Assembly (NCBI GenBank): GCA_964481575.1 | Contig: CAYZTR010000001.1 | Span: 62,001-126,000 of the forward strand | Source: UQRS01 sp964481575 | GTDB lineage: Bacteria; Bacillota; Clostridia; Oscillospirales; Acutalibacteraceae | DNA length: 64,000 nucleotides | Reading direction: 5' to 3' | Part shown: piece by piece, positions 1 through 7,700 of the stretch | How positions within the stretch are numbered: the first letter of the stretch is position 1 | Layout of the letters: each line of letters begins with the position of its first letter | Notes under the pieces: generated by a model | Seen by the model: only the letters and a program-made list of their open reading frames with translations | Databases searched by the model: none | What the model was told of the DNA's origin: nothing | Position numbers and translations under genes: made by a program

Positions 1-219
1 TATGGGGATTCCAACTTTTCCGGCCTGGAGCTTTGCGGCAAGACGGGAACGGCGGAAATCGGCAAGAATGACTCCCCTCACTCCTGGTTTGTAGGGTTCA
101 GCCAGCGGGAAGATAAGCCTTACGCCTTTGTGGTGGTGGCGGAAAATGCCGGCGCCGGGATCAAGGTGGCGGCCAGGATTGCCAATCAGGTGCTGCAAGC
201 GGCGCCAACGGTGAGTTGA
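1..219 (+). CDS. Penicillin-binding protein, C-terminal fragment (cut by window start)
   Basis: This is the last 72 codons of a transpeptidase-type penicillin-binding protein, open from the first base and ending in TGA at 217-219. The visible piece carries the KTG box (CGKTGTAE, about residues 13-20 of the fragment), the third conserved motif of the serine acyl-transferase fold that cross-links peptidoglycan. It is followed by the typical beta-strand segment WFVGF, as in FtsI/PbpA-type enzymes. The catalytic SxxK and SxN motifs must lie upstream of the window. The stop is one base before the rsmA start, so the two genes are probably co-transcribed. Which PBP class it is cannot be told from this fragment. 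Confidence 0.85.
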   Translation, partial: YGDSNFSGLELCGKTGTAEIGKNDSPHSWFVGFSQREDKPYAFVVVAENAGAGIKVAARIANQVLQAAPTVS

Positions 220-220
220 T

Positions 221-1078
221 ATGGAACAGTTATCGAATATTTCTACGATTCGGGCCTTGTTGGAGGAGGCCGGTTTCTCCTTCAAGAAATCCCTGGGGCA
301 GAATTTTCTGATCAATCCGGCGGTATGTCCCCGTATGGCCAAGGCGGCCTGCGGGGACGGAAATGTGGGGGCGTTGGAGATTGGCCCCGGCATTGGCGTG
401 CTGACGGTTGAACTGGCCCGCTGCGCCAGAAAAGTGGTGGCCATTGAGCTGGATGAACGGCTGCGGCCGGTGCTGGAAAAGACCCTGGCCGACTGTGATA
501 ATGCCAAGGTGTTTTTTGGGGACGCCATGCGGCTAGATCTGGCGGATCTCATAGCCCGGGAATTTTCTGGGATGGATGTGGTTATTTGTGCCAATCTGCC
601 CTATTATATTACCTCCCCTCTGGTGATGCGGCTGTTGGAAAGCCGGCTGCCGGTGCGCTCCATTACCGTCATGGTGCAGAAGGAAGCGGCTGTGCGGCTC
701 TGTGCGCCGGTGGGCAGTCGGGAGTCGGGGGCGGTGACGGCAGCGGTGGCTTATTATGCCCGGCCGGAGATTCTGTTTTCTGTTTCCGCCGGCTCCTTTT
801 TGCCGGCACCCAAGGTGGATAGCGCAGTAATCCGGCTGGAGGTGCGCACCCAGCCGCCGGTGTCAGTGGCCAGTGAACAGAATTTTTTCCGGTTTATCAA
901 GGCTGCCTTTGCTCAGCGGCGCAAGACGCTGGTGAATTCCGTGTCCTCCGCCGGCGGGGTGGAAAAGGCGGCGGTAGCCGCCGCTCTGGAGGTGCTGGGG
1001 CTGTCGCCCACGGTGCGGGCCGAAACCCTGACTTTGGAGCAGATGGCGGCCCTGTCTGATCTGGTTTACCCGGCTTAA
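221..1078 (+). CDS. rsmA: 16S rRNA dimethyladenosine transferase RsmA (KsgA)
   Basis: RsmA dimethylates two adjacent adenines (A1518, A1519 in E. coli numbering) in the 3' hairpin of 16S rRNA late in small-subunit assembly, using S-adenosylmethionine. The 285-residue length matches the family. The N-terminus has the family signature KKSLGQNFL, then the SAM-binding motif LEIGPGIGVLT (about residues 52-62), an acidic residue after strand 2 (AIELDE) and the catalytic NLPYYITSP motif (about 124-132). The C-terminal small domain has FAQRRKTLVN, usual for KsgA. The ATG at 221 lies directly after the upstream stop, and no strong ribosome site is visible, which fits translational coupling. Confidence 0.96.
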   Translation: MEQLSNISTIRALLEEAGFSFKKSLGQNFLINPAVCPRMAKAACGDGNVGALEIGPGIGVLTVELARCARKVVAIELDERLRPVLEKTLADCDNAKVFFGDAMRLDLADLIAREFSGMDVVICANLPYYITSPLVMRLLESRLPVRSITVMVQKEAAVRLCAPVGSRESGAVTAAVAYYARPEILFSVSAGSFLPAPKVDSAVIRLEVRTQPPVSVASEQNFFRFIKAAFAQRRKTLVNSVSSAGGVEKAAVAAALEVLGLSPTVRAETLTLEQMAALSDLVYPA

Positions 1079-1113
1079 CAGTGAAATTGTAATTTTGGAA
1101 AGGGAGATGGCCT

Positions 1114-1980
1114 ATGCCTTATAATAACCCCTTTGATCGGGAGCAGGTATCCCCTCGGCGCAGATTTCTGTCCAATTTGTCTTTTTGGGCCTCGGTGGTT
1201 TTTGTGCTGGCTTTTGTGGTTTGGATGTTTGTGCGGCTGCCTGCCACGGTTCGTACGGATTTTTCCCATTTGGAACAGCCCCTGTCCTTTCAGGAAACGG
1301 AAAATGAATTTGTTGCCTTGGAAGGCGTGCTGGGGACCTCCAGCCAGGGGTGGGGGCCAGACTTCACGGTCAACTATCCCATTACAGCTGCGCTGCTGTC
1401 TATGGACGAATCGGTGTGGCAGGAAAACACCCCTTATGTGCTGGAAGCCGGGCAGACCATGGCCGTGGCCCTGGCTTATCATGATACAGCAGATCAGTCC
1501 ATTGTCAAGCTGGATGTGTTGTTACTTCCCTATGCCATGCAGCAGTGGGAGGACGGCACCAACGCCCTGACCCTTTCTGCACCTCACCGATACACGGTTA
1601 CCTATGGCAGCGGCACGGGAGTAGTGGCGCTGGATCGGTTCCGCACCAGCGATTTCCGGCTGAATTTCTACACGCTGTCCTTTCACTTTGCAGCTGCTTC
1701 CGATGTGGAATATACGGTGGATTTTGCCGGTGTCATCAGCGATAAACAGGCCGAGACCTACGGCCTGTTCCAGGATATTACCGTCACACCGGCCGGGGGT
1801 ACCGAGACCCTGGAGCGCAGGGAGGCAGAAAATGCCACCCGGCTGTCAGGCCGGATCTCCGGTGTTGGCACCGATTCGGTCAGTCTGGAGATTGCCTTTG
1901 GAGATGAGTGGTACGATAGCTTCCAGAGTATTTCTCTGTATGCGGCGGATCTGGATCAGGTGACCCTTGGAATCAACTAG
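1114..1980 (+). CDS. Membrane-anchored hypothetical protein
   Basis: I do not recognise this 288-residue protein. The first ~18 residues are polar and basic (ending PRRRF). A single hydrophobic helix follows at about residues 26-42 (FWASVVFVLAFVVWMFV), then about 240 residues rich in Thr, Val, Tyr and Asp that look like beta-rich extracellular structure. The likely topology is a short cytoplasmic tail with an outside ectodomain (inference). A ribosome site (GGAAAGGGAGAT) precedes the ATG. It sits between rsmA and a DUF951 gene with short gaps, so it is part of the housekeeping run. No catalytic motif was seen. Confidence 0.7.
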   Translation: MPYNNPFDREQVSPRRRFLSNLSFWASVVFVLAFVVWMFVRLPATVRTDFSHLEQPLSFQETENEFVALEGVLGTSSQGWGPDFTVNYPITAALLSMDESVWQENTPYVLEAGQTMAVALAYHDTADQSIVKLDVLLLPYAMQQWEDGTNALTLSAPHRYTVTYGSGTGVVALDRFRTSDFRLNFYTLSFHFAAASDVEYTVDFAGVISDKQAETYGLFQDITVTPAGGTETLERREAENATRLSGRISGVGTDSVSLEIAFGDEWYDSFQSISLYAADLDQVTLGIN

Positions 1981-1994
1981 CCGGGAGGACGGAT

Positions 1995-2180
1995 ATGGAT
2001 ATTCAGGTGGGAGATAAAATTGTGCTGAAAAAGCCCCATCCCTGTGGCAGCAATACCTTTTTGGTGCACCGGATCGGGATGGATTTCAAGATTGAATGCA
2101 CCGGTTGCGGCCATCAGGTTATGGTACCCCGGGCAAAATGCGAAAAGCGTATCCGGCAGGTGATCCGGGAGAAGGATTAG
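1995..2180 (+). CDS. DUF951 family small protein
   Basis: This 61-residue protein matches the DUF951 pattern seen across Bacillota: an N-terminal VGDKIVLKKPHPCGS, then IGMDFKIECTGCGH, then a basic C-terminus with PRAKCEK. Three of its four cysteines (C18, C36 and C39 region) could bind a metal, which is inference. The family has no established function. It has a good ribosome site (GGGAGGAC) 14 bases after the previous gene and lies 12 bases before prfA, so it is likely in the same transcript. Confidence 0.85.
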   Translation: MDIQVGDKIVLKKPHPCGSNTFLVHRIGMDFKIECTGCGHQVMVPRAKCEKRIRQVIREKD

Positions 2181-2192
2181 AGAGGAGCTACT

Positions 2193-3266
2193 ATGTTTGA
2201 TCAATTGGAACAGGTGGTATTGCGGTATCAGGAGATCGGGGATCTGCTGATGGATCCGGCAGTCATTGCTGACCAGACGCGATACACCGAGCTCATGAAG
2301 GAATACAAGAGCCTGACTCCTTTGGTAGAGGCGTATCAGGCTTATAAAGCCGCAGAAGAGGCTCAGGAGGAAGCACGGGACCTGCTGGAATCCGGCGGCA
2401 CGGATAAAGAGTTGGAAGCCCTGGCAAAAGAGCAACTGGCCGAAGCCCGGCAGGAAATGGAAGCTCGCACCGAGGAACTGAAACTCCTGTTATTGCCGGG
2501 GGATCCCAATGATGAGAAAAATGTGATTGTGGAGATCCGGGCCGGCGCCGGCGGAGAGGAAGCCGCCCTGTTTGCCGGGAGCCTTTACCGGATGTATACT
2601 ATGTATGCAGAGGTCCGCCGGTGGAAGGTGGAGCCGGTCAGCGCCAATGAAACCGGATTGGGTGGCTTCCGGGAAGTCAGCTTTCTGGTGGAAGGGGCGG
2701 GGGCTTACTCCCGCCTGAAATATGAAAGCGGCGTTCACCGGGTGCAGCGGGTGCCGGAAACCGAAACCGGCGGCCGAATCCATACCTCTACCGTAACGGT
2801 GGCGGTGCTGCCGGAAGTGGAGGAGGTGGCGGTGGAGCTGAATCCTGCCGACCTGCAGATTGATACCTTCCGGTCTTCCGGCGCCGGCGGACAGCATATC
2901 AATAAAACCGATTCCGCCATCCGCATCACCCACTTGCCGACCGGGTTGGTGGTGGAGTGTCAGGATGAGCGAAGCCAATATAAAAATAAAGATAAGGCCA
3001 TGAAGGTGTTACGTTCCCGGCTATATGATATAGAGCTGGCCAAGCAGAACGCCCAGATTGCCAGTGATCGAAAGGCGCAGGTGGGAACGGGTGACCGCTC
3101 CGAGCGGATTCGCACCTACAATTTTCCGCAGGGTCGGGTCACGGATCATCGCATCGGACTAACGCTGTATAAAATTGAGCAAATCCTGAACGGTGATCTG
3201 GATGAGATCATTGACGGACTGATTACCTTCTATCGGGCCGAGATGCTGCAGGCAGCCGGTGGCTGA
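2193..3266 (+). CDS. prfA: Peptide chain release factor 1
   Basis: RF1 recognises UAA and UAG stop codons in the ribosomal A site and triggers release of the finished protein. The 357-residue length is standard. A coiled N-terminal domain is followed by the central domain. The peptidyl-hydrolase motif GGQ sits in SSGAGGQHINKTDSA at about residue 233, with the long C-terminal helix (DERSQYKNKDKAM) after it. The glutamine of GGQ is the usual methylation target of PrmC, whose gene is at 30446. The codon-reading segment of domain 2 has the RF1-like RVQRVPETE...GRIHTST layout. A GAGGAG ribosome site precedes the ATG. Confidence 0.96.
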   Translation: MFDQLEQVVLRYQEIGDLLMDPAVIADQTRYTELMKEYKSLTPLVEAYQAYKAAEEAQEEARDLLESGGTDKELEALAKEQLAEARQEMEARTEELKLLLLPGDPNDEKNVIVEIRAGAGGEEAALFAGSLYRMYTMYAEVRRWKVEPVSANETGLGGFREVSFLVEGAGAYSRLKYESGVHRVQRVPETETGGRIHTSTVTVAVLPEVEEVAVELNPADLQIDTFRSSGAGGQHINKTDSAIRITHLPTGLVVECQDERSQYKNKDKAMKVLRSRLYDIELAKQNAQIASDRKAQVGTGDRSERIRTYNFPQGRVTDHRIGLTLYKIEQILNGDLDEIIDGLITFYRAEMLQAAGG

Positions 3267-3298
3267 AGCCGCCGTTCTGTTATTTAGAAATCCAGGTG

Positions 3299-4000
3299 AT
3301 GATTTTGCCACATAAGCGGAGAAAGGGCCCATCTAAATGGGAGCAAAAATTGAAAAAGATTCCCCCGTTGCGGCTAGTGGCCATTGCCGGGGTGACTTTG
3401 GCGGTGCTGTGCGCCGTTACGGTATCCCTGGTGAATTTTATGACCCGAACATCCCGGGAATATCCGGCGGTATATCCGGAGGAGGTTCTGGGGGTTACAG
3501 TACATACTGCGCTATTGGAGGATGGGCTGGAGGCCAATACCGGAATTCACCGGGAGATGAACACCGTCCAATACATCGTCATTCACGAAACGGCCAACAC
3601 TTCGGACGGTGCAGATGCCGCCTGCCACAATACCTACTTGCAGAGTGGAGAAAGTGGTTCTACCGGTTGGCATTACACCGTGGATGATCATGAGATCTAT
3701 CACAACCTGCCGGATGATGTGGTGGGGTATCATGCCGGGGATGGCTTGACCGAAAACGGCGGTAATCTGTGTGGCATTGGGATTGAGCTATGTGTCAACG
3801 CCGACGGAGATTATGAGGCTACCCTGGACAATGCTGCCAAACTGACGGCTTGGCTGTTGCGGGCCTATTATATGAATGTAAAACAGGTGAAGCAGCACGC
3901 CGATTTTATGGATAAAAACTGTCCTATGCTGCTCCGGGATCAGGGCCGTTGGGAGGAATTCCTGGGATTGGTGGAGCAATACTATAAGTGTATTCCTTGA
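3299..4000 (+). CDS. N-acetylmuramoyl-L-alanine amidase (Amidase_2/PGRP fold), membrane-anchored
   Basis: The protein should cut the amide bond between muramic acid and the stem peptide of peptidoglycan at the cell surface. An N-terminal basic stretch is followed by a membrane helix at about residues 26-45 (LVAIAGVTLAVLCAVTVSLV), giving an anchored outside domain. The Amidase_2 fold shows zinc-ligand histidines in YIVIHETAN and GWHYTVDD. Near the C-terminus, QHADFMDKNCP corresponds to the usual H...K.CP active-site end. ATG 3299 was chosen; a GTG one codon upstream is also possible. It stands alone between prfA and ywlC. Confidence 0.88.
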   Translation: MILPHKRRKGPSKWEQKLKKIPPLRLVAIAGVTLAVLCAVTVSLVNFMTRTSREYPAVYPEEVLGVTVHTALLEDGLEANTGIHREMNTVQYIVIHETANTSDGADAACHNTYLQSGESGSTGWHYTVDDHEIYHNLPDDVVGYHAGDGLTENGGNLCGIGIELCVNADGDYEATLDNAAKLTAWLLRAYYMNVKQVKQHADFMDKNCPMLLRDQGRWEEFLGLVEQYYKCIP

Positions 4001-4032
4001 GACCGCTCTATCCGGAAATATCCAAGAAAGGC

Positions 4033-4047
4033 GGAGGGACTCCCTCC
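4033..4047 (+). promoter_or_regulatory. Hairpin covering the Shine-Dalgarno of ywlC
   Basis: GGAGGG (4033-4038) is followed by a three-base loop and then CCCTCC (4042-4047), a perfect 6-bp inverted repeat. The left arm is the only Shine-Dalgarno-like sequence before the ATG at 4057. Folding would hide it, which could lower initiation or make it depend on ribosomes finishing the upstream amidase. The regulatory reading is inference. Confidence 0.45.
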
Positions 4048-4056
4048 AAAGATGCT

Positions 4057-5082
4057 ATGAAAACGCAATTGATTCCAATTGAATCTGCCGCAGACAGGGC
4101 AGGTATTTCCCAGGCGGCGGCTTTGCTGCAGGCGGGCGGACGGGTGGCCATCCCCACCGAGACGGTCTACGGTTTGGCTGCTAATGCCCTGGACGGGGAG
4201 GCGGTGAAAGGTATTTTTGCCGCCAAGGGCCGTCCGGCGGATAATCCGCTGATTGTGCATATTGCAGCCCTGTCCCAGTGGGATGAGCTGGTGACGGAAA
4301 TTCCCGATGCAGCCCGGCGGTTGGCGCAGGCCTATTGGCCCGGGCCGCTGACCATCATTTTGCCCAAAAGTCCCCAAATTCCGGATGCCGTATCCGGAGG
4401 CCTGCCTACCGTGGCGGTGCGGATGCCTTCCCATCCGGTGGCTGCCGCCATCATTGAGGCTTGCGGTCTGCCTTTGGCAGCGCCTTCGGCCAATCGCAGC
4501 GGCCGTCCCAGTCCTACCGACTGGCAGCGCTGTCTGGAGGATCTGGATGGCCGGGTGGAAGGAATTGTCCAATCTTCACCCTGTCAGTTTGGGGTGGAGT
4601 CTACGGTGGTGACGCTGGCGGGAGTGCCCCCCCGATTGCTGCGTCCCGGCGCGGTGACACTGGAAATGTTGGAGCAGGTGCTTGGCCCAGTGGAGGTGGA
4701 TGATTCTGTGCTCCACCAATTGCAGGAAGGCGCGCAGGCGTCCTCCCCCGGCATGAAGTATAAGCATTACGCCCCCAAGTGCCAGGTGATTCTGGTGGAG
4801 GGGACGGCGGAAGATTATGTTTCCTATGTAAATCAAAGGGCGAAGGGCGCCTTTGCCCTTTGTTTTGCCCAGGATGCACCCAAGCTAGTCTGCCCTACTG
4901 TAGTGTATGGCGGCGCGGGAGACGACCTTTCCCAGGCCCGGGCTTTGTTTGATGCCTTGCGCCGTCTGGATGAGGAGGGAGCTGTTTTGGCCTATGCCCA
5001 TGCACCGGAGAAAACCGGTGTGGGTTTGGCTGTGTATAACCGACTTATTCGGGCCTGCGGATTTCAGGTGGTGCAAGTATGA
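4057..5082 (+). CDS. ywlC: L-threonylcarbamoyladenylate synthase (Sua5/YwlC type)
   Basis: This enzyme makes threonylcarbamoyl-AMP from threonine, bicarbonate and ATP, the first step of t6A37 synthesis in tRNAs that read ANN codons. The YrdC domain fills residues ~15-200 with GGRVAIPTETVYGLAANAL at its start and KGRPADNPLIVHI after it. A C-terminal Sua5 domain (about 220-341) has the linker SPGMKYKHYAP that closes the active site in long-form enzymes. ATG 4057 aligns best with known N-termini. The frame is open upstream to a GTG at 3988 that overlaps the amidase, which is a less likely alternative start. It overlaps coaE by four bases. Confidence 0.93.
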   Translation: MKTQLIPIESAADRAGISQAAALLQAGGRVAIPTETVYGLAANALDGEAVKGIFAAKGRPADNPLIVHIAALSQWDELVTEIPDAARRLAQAYWPGPLTIILPKSPQIPDAVSGGLPTVAVRMPSHPVAAAIIEACGLPLAAPSANRSGRPSPTDWQRCLEDLDGRVEGIVQSSPCQFGVESTVVTLAGVPPRLLRPGAVTLEMLEQVLGPVEVDDSVLHQLQEGAQASSPGMKYKHYAPKCQVILVEGTAEDYVSYVNQRAKGAFALCFAQDAPKLVCPTVVYGGAGDDLSQARALFDALRRLDEEGAVLAYAHAPEKTGVGLAVYNRLIRACGFQVVQV

Positions 5083-5669
5083 AGCAGTTTGTTGTTGGAT
5101 TGACTGGTCCCACCGGCAGCGGGAAATCTTCGGTGGCGGCTCTGTTTGCTGCCGCCGGATATACCGTGCTGGACTGTGACAAGATCGCCCGGCGAGTGAC
5201 CCAACCGGGGCGGCCGGTACTGCCCAGGCTGGCAGCCCGATTTGGGGCAGATATTCTGGAGGACGGAGTGCTGAACCGGCGGCTGCTGGCGGCCCGGGCC
5301 TTTTGCGACCCGGCGGAAACCAAGGCGTTGAACGATTGTATTTTCCCGGATATTTGTGCGGAAATGGAAGCGGACATTGGCCGGGCAGGTTCTTTCGTTC
5401 TGTTGGATGCGCCTACCTTGTTTGAGGCTGGCGCGGAAACTATGTGCCATACTGTGGTGGGTGTGTTGGCCGACCCGGCGGTACGTCTGGCCCGGATTAT
5501 GGCCCGGGACGGCATGGAGGAAGACGTCGCAAGGGTACGGATGTCTGCCGGAAAGCCGGATGATTATTATTTGACCCGTTGCCAGCATATCCTATATAAT
5601 AACGGAGACCGGGCTGCTCTGGAGCGGGCGGTGCAGAACCTGCTGCGTGGGTTTCCCGGGGCCCAGTAA
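5079..5669 (+). CDS. coaE: Dephospho-CoA kinase
   Basis: CoaE phosphorylates the 3' hydroxyl of dephospho-CoA with ATP, the last step of coenzyme A synthesis. The 196-residue protein has the P-loop GPTGSGKSS at about residues 9-17 and the substrate-binding YTVLDCDKIAR segment. The lid segment with conserved arginines is DPAVRLARIMARDGM. The C-terminal part has the usual TRCQHILYNNG. Its ATG overlaps the stop of ywlC in an ATGA arrangement, implying coupled translation. Confidence 0.93.
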   Translation: MKQFVVGLTGPTGSGKSSVAALFAAAGYTVLDCDKIARRVTQPGRPVLPRLAARFGADILEDGVLNRRLLAARAFCDPAETKALNDCIFPDICAEMEADIGRAGSFVLLDAPTLFEAGAETMCHTVVGVLADPAVRLARIMARDGMEEDVARVRMSAGKPDDYYLTRCQHILYNNGDRAALERAVQNLLRGFPGAQ

Positions 5670-5719
5670 TTTTAGTGGAACCGCCGAGATTTTTTTCGGC
5701 TGCCGGAAATGGGTGTATC

Positions 5720-6283
5720 ATGTTTCGATTTTTGAGGAAAATACTAGCGGGTTTGTTGGTGCTGATTCTGGTGTTGGCCGCAGCGGCCTTTACGGCTGAC
5801 AAGGTGATCCATGCCCTATACCCTTTGGAATATAGCGAATATGTGGAGACATATGCCGCTGAGTACGGGGTGGATCCTTACCTGGTCTATGCCGTCATCA
5901 AATGCGAAAGCGGCTATGATACCCAAGCAGTTTCCAGCGCTGACGCCAAGGGGTTGATGCAGTTGACTGACGATACCTTTCGCTGGGTCATGACCAAAAC
6001 CGGGGAAACAGATTTGGAGGTTGACGATTTGTTTGACCCTCAGATTAACATCCGGTATGGAGTTAAGCTGCTATCCCTGCATTTGCAGGAGTTCGGCGGA
6101 CAGGATACCGCCATGGCCGCCTATCATGCCGGCCGCACCACAGTGACCAACTGGTTGAAAAATCCCGCCTATTCTGCCAATGGAGATACCCTGGACGTAA
6201 TTCCGTATCAGGAGACGGCCTCCTATGTGGAGCGGGTAGAACGAACCAAAGAAGTATATAAACACCTGTATAGAAAGGATTGA
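5720..6283 (+). CDS. Lytic transglycosylase, Slt type (membrane-anchored)
   Basis: The protein should cleave the MurNAc-GlcNAc bond of peptidoglycan, forming 1,6-anhydro-MurNAc. The N-terminus (MFRFLRKILAG then a hydrophobic run to about residue 26) is a signal anchor. The goose-lysozyme-like fold follows, with the catalytic glutamate in IKCESGYDTQAVS, the SADAKGLMQL block, and AMAAYHAGRTTV near the end, all hallmarks of the SLT domain. ATG 5720 is preferred because it opens directly on the signal sequence. The frame extends to a GTG at 5675. The gene ends three bases before a possible upstream start of the next gene, so they are probably linked. Confidence 0.9.
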   Translation: MFRFLRKILAGLLVLILVLAAAAFTADKVIHALYPLEYSEYVETYAAEYGVDPYLVYAVIKCESGYDTQAVSSADAKGLMQLTDDTFRWVMTKTGETDLEVDDLFDPQINIRYGVKLLSLHLQEFGGQDTAMAAYHAGRTTVTNWLKNPAYSANGDTLDVIPYQETASYVERVERTKEVYKHLYRKD

Positions 6284-6288
6284 TTCAC

Positions 6289-7686
6289 ATGGAAGAAAAA
6301 AGAAAAAGTGAACAGCTGAAGGAGCAGCTGTTTTACAAGAACCAAAACGGCTACCAGGTGGCCGATGATGCTACCGTGGCCGCGGCCGAGAACTTTTGTG
6401 TCGGGTATAAGGATTTTCTGAATCATGGCAAGACCGAGCGGGAGGCGGTGGTTACCGCCATCACTCTGGCCGAGGCTCGTGGCTTCCGGCCTTTTGATCC
6501 CAACGGAACTTACGCGCCCGGAGATAAAATTTATTATAATAACCGGGGAAAATCGGTGATTTTTGCAGTGATTGGCACCGAGCCGCTGGAGCGGGGAGTC
6601 AACATTGCCGCCGCACATATTGATTCTCCCCGCCTGGATTTGAAGCCCAACCCCCTGTATGAAAATCAGGAGCTGGCCTACTTCAAGACCCACTATTACG
6701 GCGGAATCAAGAAATATCAGTGGACAGCTCTGCCCATGGCTCTCCATGGCGTAGTGGTCAAGGCAGACGGTACCCAAATCAGCGTTTGCATTGGCGAGGA
6801 GGAGAACGAGCCCTGCTTCATGGTCACCGATCTGCTGCCCCATCTGGCCACTGAGCAGAGCAAACGCACCCTGTCTGATGGTATCCGGGGGGAGGAACTG
6901 AATCTTCTCATTGGTAGCCGCCCCTTTAAAGACGATCAGGGCAGTGATCTGACCAAGCTGCATATTTTGGAGCTGCTGTTTGAAAAGTACGGCATGACCG
7001 AGGGGGATTTCCTTTCTGCAGAGCTGACCTGTGTCCCCGCCATGAAGGCCCGGGATCTGGGGCTGGACGGCTCCATGATTGCCGCTTATGGCCATGACGA
7101 TAAGGTCTGCGCCTATCCAGCGTTGATGGCTGTTCTGGATGTGGCGTATCCCACCCGGACGGCGGTTACTGTTCTGGCGGATAAGGAGGAGATCGGCTCC
7201 GAGGGGAATACCGGCATGCAGTCCAACTTCCTGCCTTATTTTATCAATGACCTTGCCAAGGCCCAAGGGACAGAGGGCTACCGGGTGCTGTCCCATTCCC
7301 GTTGCCTGTCGGCAGATGTGAATGCGGCCTATGACCCCACCTTTGCCGATGTCTATGAGCTGCGGAATTCCGCCTTCCTGAATCATGGGGCGGTGATTAC
7401 CAAATACACCGGTTCCCGGGGTAAAGGTGGCACCAATGACGCCTCCGCCGAGTATGTTGGGGAGATTCGTGCTATGCTCAATAAGGCCGGCATCCTCTGG
7501 CAAATCGGCGAGCTGGGAAAGGTAGATGGCGGCGGCGGCGGAACCGTAGCCATGTATATCGCCAATCTGAACGTGGATACGGTGGATCTGGGCGTGCCGG
7601 TGCTATCCATGCACGCGCCTTACGAGATCGTATCTAAGTTGGATGTTTATATGACCTATTTGACCATTTTGGAGCTATATAAGTAA
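6289..7686 (+). CDS. M18 family metallo-aminopeptidase
   Basis: M18 enzymes are cytoplasmic, cocatalytic-zinc aminopeptidases that trim N-terminal, often acidic or hydrophobic, residues from peptides. The 465-residue length is normal. Metal-ligand regions are visible: AAAHIDSPRLDLKP, the bridging Asp region YGHDDKVCAYP, the catalytic DKEEIGSEGNTG, and a C-terminal histidine in VPVLSMHAPYE. ATG 6289 follows an AAAGGA ribosome site; an in-frame TTG at 6280 is less likely. The gene sits in the housekeeping run, with no operon partner that explains its role. Confidence 0.92.
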   Translation: MEEKRKSEQLKEQLFYKNQNGYQVADDATVAAAENFCVGYKDFLNHGKTEREAVVTAITLAEARGFRPFDPNGTYAPGDKIYYNNRGKSVIFAVIGTEPLERGVNIAAAHIDSPRLDLKPNPLYENQELAYFKTHYYGGIKKYQWTALPMALHGVVVKADGTQISVCIGEEENEPCFMVTDLLPHLATEQSKRTLSDGIRGEELNLLIGSRPFKDDQGSDLTKLHILELLFEKYGMTEGDFLSAELTCVPAMKARDLGLDGSMIAAYGHDDKVCAYPALMAVLDVAYPTRTAVTVLADKEEIGSEGNTGMQSNFLPYFINDLAKAQGTEGYRVLSHSRCLSADVNAAYDPTFADVYELRNSAFLNHGAVITKYTGSRGKGGTNDASAEYVGEIRAMLNKAGILWQIGELGKVDGGGGGTVAMYIANLNVDTVDLGVPVLSMHAPYEIVSKLDVYMTYLTILELYK

Positions 7687-7700
7687 GGGAGGCATCGCCG

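Noticed and set aside
6223..7503. A 426-codon open frame on the minus strand
   Set aside because: It is fully antisense to the M18 peptidase, whose motifs are unambiguous.
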